Part shown: positions 60,101 to 64,000 of the stretch, one piece after another
Position numbering within the stretch: position 1 is the stretch's first letter
Layout: each line of letters starts with the position of its first letter
Origin: Malurus cyaneus samueli
Lineage: Eukaryota; Chordata; Aves; Passeriformes; Maluridae
DNA: 64,000 nucleotides
Direction of reading: 5' to 3'
Assembly (NCBI GenBank): GCA_009741485.1
Contig: CM019220.1
Span: 24,704,646 to 24,768,645, forward strand
Notes under the pieces: generated by a model
Told to the model about the DNA's origin: nothing
What the model saw: only the letters and a program-made list of their open reading frames with translations
Databases searched by the model: none
Position numbers and translations under genes: made by a program

Positions 60101-63100
60101 AAAGGCTTCGGTTTCAGCATGTCATCCTGGAAATTCCTTGGATGGAAGCATATCCTCCCAAACCTCTCAGGAGAGAGGTTCTGCACATCCCAGGTACAAA
60201 GACCTTCAGGAGAAACTTGGTTTCATGTGACTCAGTGGTGGAGGTCACATGAGTCCTTTATCTTGAATCCACTCTTGTCTGTACGTGCTGAGGGTGCTGC
60301 ATGTTTGTATCAAATTCCTAATTTGACAGACCTCAGTTCTGGATGATAAAAAAGGTGGTAGCACTTGTTACTCAATGCTGCTGTCGTTGGAGATATCTCT
60401 ATCTGGCCTATTGGGACAGTTTCTTTGGTCTTTTCTTGAATATTGTTTTTCTAGAATTAAAGACTCAAAAGTAACTTGCAGGTTCATCCCTTCCAGGCTG
60501 GATTCAGCTTCAGGCAACTGGTGTATTTTCTGGCTTCCTTCTGATCAGATTTTATTTAATCTTAGCACAGAATTTTCACAAGCTTCTCTCCATTACTTTT
60601 GTTATGCCTTCTTTGCATCCTGGTGTATAGCTGGCTTTAGGTTACTGGCCTAAAGGAGCAGACTAACAAAGAAGCACAGCCATGCAAACATCCTTCCAGC
60701 TGTCCTGCAGTGTTCAGGCCGTGGTTTTCCAGCATGGCACCAATAAATTCATCTAGATTTGGGCACATAAAGATAGAACTAGATTTTCAGTAGTGCTGGA
60801 CACTCAGTAGTGCCATAAATAAATCAAGCTGATGAGTATTTTCAGAGATTTTGGAGAGGGAAGGCTATCATTTTAAGTTTCGGTTGATCTAGGAGTTTCA
60901 CTAAAACTTCTGAAAATTTTGGTTCTGTTACATATCTCTTTTGAGAAATGTCATATCCAAAACACTGCAGTTTCAAGAAATGTCTGTATTACTGTGACAG
61001 GAGAAGGATGGAATGGAGTGATTTCTGGATATCATCTACAAACAGCTTTGATCTCTCAAATGGAAGCTCAGGGCATCCTTTTAGTGGTGCAAAGGACAAA
61101 GCCATTTGCTAAAGCTTTCATCCCATCAGGAAGCTTCCCCTGGGATTTTGTATCAAGCCTGTTGACAGTTCTGTATTTAATTTGTATTAATGTGAAGGTG
61201 GGGATAGAGCTGCCTTTCTGTGTGTGAACACTACTGTTCAGATAGTGCACAGCTGTAAAAAAAAACAAGCAGCATTTTAAGAAGACAGAATCAGGTGATT
61301 AGTTTATCAAGCAGGGTCTGGTGGTTGCCATGGGGATGAAGCTTCAGACAGGCCTTGAAGAGAGCATCATTATGCCTCCTCATTTGGAGGACAACACTGA
61401 TCAGTTAAAACTGTACAGGGAGCTTTGGTTGCCAAGCAACAGACAACTGGGGAACAAATGTTGTTTACTCTGCTTACCAACAGCCAAAGTATTCCTTTGT
61501 CCTTGGCTAGGAGTTGAAGGAAGGCCGCATTTCCACTTTCCCTGCAGTCACAGGCAACCATGAGCAGATTATACGGACACTACATTTTCTTTTAAATGAA
61601 GATCTGAGTTTAATTTCTCGTTCTTCAGATAGTGTTCAAACAAAAGGTTTCTTCTTCTGATGCTAGCTAAGTGTCCCTGGTCCAGTCAGTGTAATTCTCC
61701 AAATGCAGATGACACAGTTTAACTGCAAATAAAGCTACAGCCTTTTATCCAGCTGCTACCTTGAACAGGCTACCTGGGAAATGGGCTTTGCAGGAAGGAC
61801 TTTAGTTATGAGTATTTCATAAAGAGAACACACCTTGCTCCGGTCTGTGTCATGCCTCAAGTTTGCCTGTGCCACATAGAGTGAAGCTGAAAGCCCCATG
61901 CATCACCCATCACAATTTTTACTGAGATGATGGGTTTTATTTCTGTTGCTGAGATACTTTGAGTGTATTTCTGGGTTTTTGCAGGCTGCGTCTATGTGAC
62001 ACAACCTAGACTTTGACAAAATCACCCTTCACACCAGGTTTATGGGGAAAATATTACAGCATATTCCCATTTCTCATTGTTTTCACTTTCCTAATTCAGC
62101 TTTTCAGGTTTTTATAACATCTTGTTTCGAAGTCATCAAACTTGCAGCATTTTTACCTGGAATACAGCACTAGGGGAGAAAATTTGAATCTGTGTATTTC
62201 ATTTAGCGTGGCATATGCTGACACAGATCTGCTAGTCTGCAGTCGCGAGTGCCTCCAGCATTAGCCAGTTGGGCTGGCAGCAAACCAGCTCTTGCAGTTT
62301 GAGCTCTAGATCCATGCATTGCCCTGAGCCCAGTTTGACACCTGCTCCCTGTTTCCAAGAGCATCAGGTGGAGCAGGGTTCATGTGATTCCAAGTGGTGT
62401 CAATGTTCAATGCACCCTTCTTCATCCTTTGCCGATTCCATCCCTGCCTTGGATGCAGAGGGCAGAGATCCAGCAAAGCTCTTTACAAATGCACTTCATT
62501 GGAGCACTTAGAGATCCCACTGGTTAATATTGCTGCTGTTTCCTAATGCATTTCTGGACCGTGGCATTGGACCCATCTATTCAGTTTGTGTGGTGCCTGG
62601 CTGGACATGGAGATGTCCTGTCCATGCTGTTTGCATGCAGTTTAACAGAGTTGACAATAAAAACAGTTTTTAACAAAAAAACGATACAAACCTGATATTG
62701 TTGTGGTGATTCTCAAATGCCTGCGAGTATAATGCATGAAATGCATTTATTTTTATAGAATATAGAAATCCCAGAAATAAGCAGGTCACAGAAGAATGTT
62801 TCTATTCACAGAGTGGAAACATTTAAAATGTGTACTGTAGCAGAGAAAAAAAATCCAGAATTTCTGGCCCACCCCCAGGTTTTCACACCTTCTCTTGCCA
62901 TATGATTCTTATTCCTTTGACTCTCTCTTACTTGTTTCTTTTCTGACAGATTGTCTCCTGACAGATAGTGATGGTAGAGAGGGTAGCTCAGGCCAGTTGT
63001 ACCCTGCTGGGCAACAAGTGACATAAAAGATTAGGAATAAAATGTTTGGGGAATTTTATCACAAAACGATTGGCTCTGAAAATACATATGATGCCTTAGA

Positions 63101-63993
63101 AATCTGAAATCTCTAGATTATCATTTTTGAAGCTCTCTACAGATGTCTTGCTTTTATGTGCACTAATTTCTTAATAAATGCTTAAGAAATATCATATTTA
63201 AATCCTTTGGAAAGTTATACCACCTGAAGGGCAAGAAAATTATAATGAAGGACTAAAATGGTGCTTTTCTCTAGAATATCTTGGCAAAGAATGTCCATAA
63301 TAGTAGCTTTTACTTGTATAGGAATAATATACTTAGCTTAAAGGGTTAACTAACTTAGCTGCCTTGCCTGCATTTTGTTAAGGAAGGCGTGATATGTGCA
63401 AATGTAAACCTTTCCTAAATATGTATTAATAGTACAGAACAGCAGATGCTAAAGGATTTTCCGATTCCCGCTGAACAAATCATTTAGTTAGCACAGGTGC
63501 TGGCAGCTTCTCTTCAGATCACAGTTTAAGAAAACAACCCTATCCAAGAAAACACTTAACAGTATGTACTGGAGTCCTCTGGGGAGCTGCAAGTTAAATA
63601 TCCACTTACATGCCTTCAGTAATGCTTTTCTCAGTCAGATGTCATTGTCCCAGAGAGTCAGTTCTTTATTCAGAGATTCCAGTATCTAAGCAGCCTGGTG
63701 ACCAGCATTTCTACTGTGCTTTTTGGAACAGGGTGTCCTTGGTGATCCCACCGTGCCAGAAGTCTCGCTATGCCACGTATTTCGATGTGGCAGTGCTGCG
63801 CTGCCTGCTGCAGCCGCACTGGTCCGAGGAGGGCACGCAGTGGTCGCTGATGTACTACCTGCAGAGGCTGAGGCACATGCTGCAGGAAAAACCGGAGAAA
63901 TCACCCGAGCCGGAGATCATCCCTTTGCCAAGGCCTCGCAGCAGCTCCATGGTGGCTGCCGCGCCCTCTCTGGTGAACACCCACAAAACCCAG
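45073..63993 (+). CDS. UNC80: UNC80, NALCN channel-complex scaffold (3'-partial, first 8 coding exons)
   Basis: UNC80 is a very large neuronal protein (about 3250 residues in mammals) that bridges UNC79 and the NALCN sodium-leak channel at the plasma membrane and supports channel stability and modulation. Exons are 45073-45164, 46453-46501, 53601-53757, 54733-55028, 57515-57638, 59490-59563, 60054-60193 and 63732-63993, giving 398 in-frame codons. The start is the ATG at 45073 (A at -3, G at +4), beginning MVKRKSSEGQEQESGRGIPL, which matches the vertebrate UNC80 N-terminus. Recognised blocks include FLRPKLGKQYEASCV, ISRWELVQAALPHVLHCTAT, MATVELFVFLFAPLVHRIK and YFDVAVLRCLLQPHWSEEGT. No signal peptide is present. 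The last exon ends at a good donor (CCCAG|GTGAGA), so the rest of the gene lies beyond the window. Confidence 0.98.
45165..46452 (+). other. UNC80 intron 1
   Basis: 1.3 kb. Begins GC-rich as an extension of the CpG-rich promoter and becomes AT-rich. No repeat is recognised. Confidence 0.8.
46453..46501 (+). CDS. UNC80: UNC80 coding exon 2 (49 nt)
   Basis: A small exon after cctttttttcag with donor GTGTG|GTATGT. It completes a Ser codon and encodes AFLRPKLGKQYEASCV, identical to mammalian UNC80 as I recall it. Confidence 0.95.
49905..50672 (+). mobile_element. Probable solo LTR of an avian endogenous retrovirus
   Basis: A GC-rich block is followed by TTATATAAACTAGTAAAAAA, then GCCTGAAAGCCGTGTGATTT, AATAATCCGGAGGGAAGGAG and CACTTGTCTTTCCAACTAAG. 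This succession is a pattern I associate with passerine ERV LTR 3' regions. The 5' edge is approximate. No gag, pol or env sequence flanks it, so it is best read as a solo LTR left by recombination. Confidence 0.6.
52690..53196 (+). mobile_element. Probable solo LTR, second family
   Basis: The 3' half reads CTAAATCCGCCAGCTTACTC, GAGGTTAAATATCTAACCAT, CACGTGCCCTGTGGGTACTT, AATAAACAGTTTTTTCACTT and GGTGGGGGAGGGAGTGCCG, closing CCTAGAATTGTCTCTAACCT. This order (U3 end, polyadenylation signal, U5) resembles an ERVL-type LTR of songbirds. Edges are approximate and no internal retroviral genes are present. Confidence 0.6.
53601..53757 (+). CDS. UNC80: UNC80 coding exon 3
   Basis: 157 nt after a long pyrimidine tract (tttctttcttttag), donor GCTAG|GTTAGT. 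Encodes SFERVLVENKLHGLSPALSE, AIQSISRWELVQAALPHVLH and CTATLLSNRNKL. It starts the helical, armadillo-like N-terminal part. Confidence 0.97.
54094..54201 (+). repeat. 36-bp x 3 tandem minisatellite
   Basis: Three adjacent 36-bp units begin at 54094, 54130 and 54166. Each starts GTTGCAGCAGGTGCTTTA and continues with (A/C)TA(T/G)CTTCAG(C/T)TGGGT. The units differ at only a few positions. A T run follows to about 54225. Confidence 0.95.
54202..54225 (+). repeat. Poly-T tract abutting the minisatellite
   Basis: About 22 T residues with one C. It may be the antisense tail of a retroposed sequence or simple slippage. Confidence 0.85.
54733..55028 (+). CDS. UNC80: UNC80 coding exon 4
   Basis: 296 nt, acceptor ttccatgcag, donor TTAAG|GTAAGT. 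Encodes HQDKLGVAETKLLHTLHWML, LEAPQDCSNDRFGGDRGSSW and, after a polar linker with DEEENNRRK, SMATVELFVFLFAPLVHRIK. The linker differs from the mammalian one by small deletions (FGGDRG for FGGTDRG, GGSSAF for GGSSSAF) as I remember it. The VELFVFLFAPLV stretch is hydrophobic but is a buried helix in this family rather than a membrane span. Confidence 0.97.
55029..57514 (+). other. UNC80 intron 4
   Basis: 2.5 kb, AT-rich. No exon in phase and no recognised repeat. Confidence 0.8.
57515..57638 (+). CDS. UNC80: UNC80 coding exon 5
   Basis: 124 nt after tttttcttttttag, donor TTACAG|GTCTGT. Encodes ESDLTFRLASGLVIWQPMWE, then HRQPEVSAFNALIKPIRNIV. Strong match to vertebrate UNC80. Confidence 0.97.
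57639..59489 (+). other. UNC80 intron 5
   Basis: 1.85 kb, AT-rich. Nothing recognised. Confidence 0.8.
59490..59563 (+). CDS. UNC80: UNC80 coding exon 6
   Basis: 74 nt, acceptor cttttctcag, donor CGGAG|GTAAAT. Encodes AKRSSPTNNQCVTCESPNLD and then RGRTE. It is a polar, less conserved linker, but frame and the KRSSP and TCESPN motifs fit UNC80. Confidence 0.93.
59564..60053 (+). other. UNC80 intron 6
   Basis: 490 nt. Nothing recognised apart from splice sites. Confidence 0.8.
60054..60193 (+). CDS. UNC80: UNC80 coding exon 7
   Basis: 140 nt, acceptor caactatccaaag, donor CCCAG|GTACAA. Encodes GLQVVCETPQPDSVPPKASV, SACHPGNSLDGSISSQTSQE and RGSAHP. A Ser-rich linker with the recognisable GLQVVCET and SSQTSQERG motifs. 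Confidence 0.95.
60194..63731 (+). other. UNC80 intron 7
   Basis: 3.5 kb. Holds X-box-like motifs at about 61324-61440. No exon in phase or recognised transposon. Confidence 0.8.
61428..61440 (+). promoter_or_regulatory. Perfect RFX X-box palindrome in UNC80 intron 7
   Basis: GTTGCCAAGCAAC fits the RFX X-box consensus (GTNRCC, 0-3 bases, RGYAAC) on both half-sites. A partial copy, GTTGCCATGGGGAT, lies at 61324-61337. RFX factors bind such sites in neuronal and ciliary enhancers; use here is inferred from motif alone. Confidence 0.4.
63732..63993 (+). CDS. UNC80: UNC80 coding exon 8 (last in window)
   Basis: 262 nt, acceptor ttttggaacag, donor CCCAG|GTGAGA seven bases from the window end. 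Encodes VSLVIPPCQKSRYATYFDVA, VLRCLLQPHWSEEGTQWSLM, YYLQRLRHMLQEKPEKSPEP and the Pro/Ser-rich LPRPRSSSMVAAAPSLVNTH. This exon is GC-richer than its intronic surroundings. Confidence 0.97.
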
Positions 63994-64000
63994 GTGAGAA

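Overview
The window is vertebrate nuclear DNA, almost certainly from a songbird (passerine). Coding is split into short exons with GT-AG introns. The repeats are avian CR1 LINE tails, endogenous-retrovirus LTR relics of a type I associate with passerines, and a tRNA-Ile-headed, CR1-tailed SINE matching the design of the passerine family TguSINE1. Two neuronal genes lie head to tail on the + strand, in the order known from human 2q34: MAP2, then UNC80. There is no bacterial-style operon, CRISPR array or functional tRNA/rRNA gene.

Positions 1-40160 hold the 3' part of MAP2 (microtubule-associated protein 2). The N-terminal exons are upstream of the window. Eleven exons are well supported: the 3762-nt projection-domain exon (6809-10570), nine internal exons at 10819-11025, 11420-11554, 15674-15735, 19484-19657, 21023-21176, 22364-22707, 33052-33144, 34652-34733 and 35240-35352, and the terminal exon with the stop codon at 36209-36211. 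Every junction keeps phase, and together they encode 1779 complete residues. The four tubulin-binding repeats are at 22364-35995; the second repeat is a separate 93-nt cassette (the MAP2d-type exon). A 3' UTR of about 3.9 kb follows, with an AATAAA at 40134. Two further in-frame candidate cassette exons (1072-1197 and 4205-4321) lie upstream of the big exon and are the most interesting unsettled items.

Positions 40161-44470 are intergenic, with two CR1 fragments and a GC-rich patch. A CpG-rich promoter/5' leader at about 44470-45072 carries short upstream ORFs. It leads into UNC80, the NALCN-channel scaffold, whose first eight coding exons (45073-63993) give 398 codons; the gene continues beyond the window. 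The second UNC80 intron carries two probable solo LTRs, and the third a 36-bp x 3 minisatellite.

Both genes are neuronal: MAP2 stabilises and spaces dendritic microtubules, and UNC80 links UNC79 to the NALCN sodium-leak channel that sets resting excitability. I see no evidence of a wholly new system; the open questions concern splicing, 5' leader control and repeat-derived regulation.
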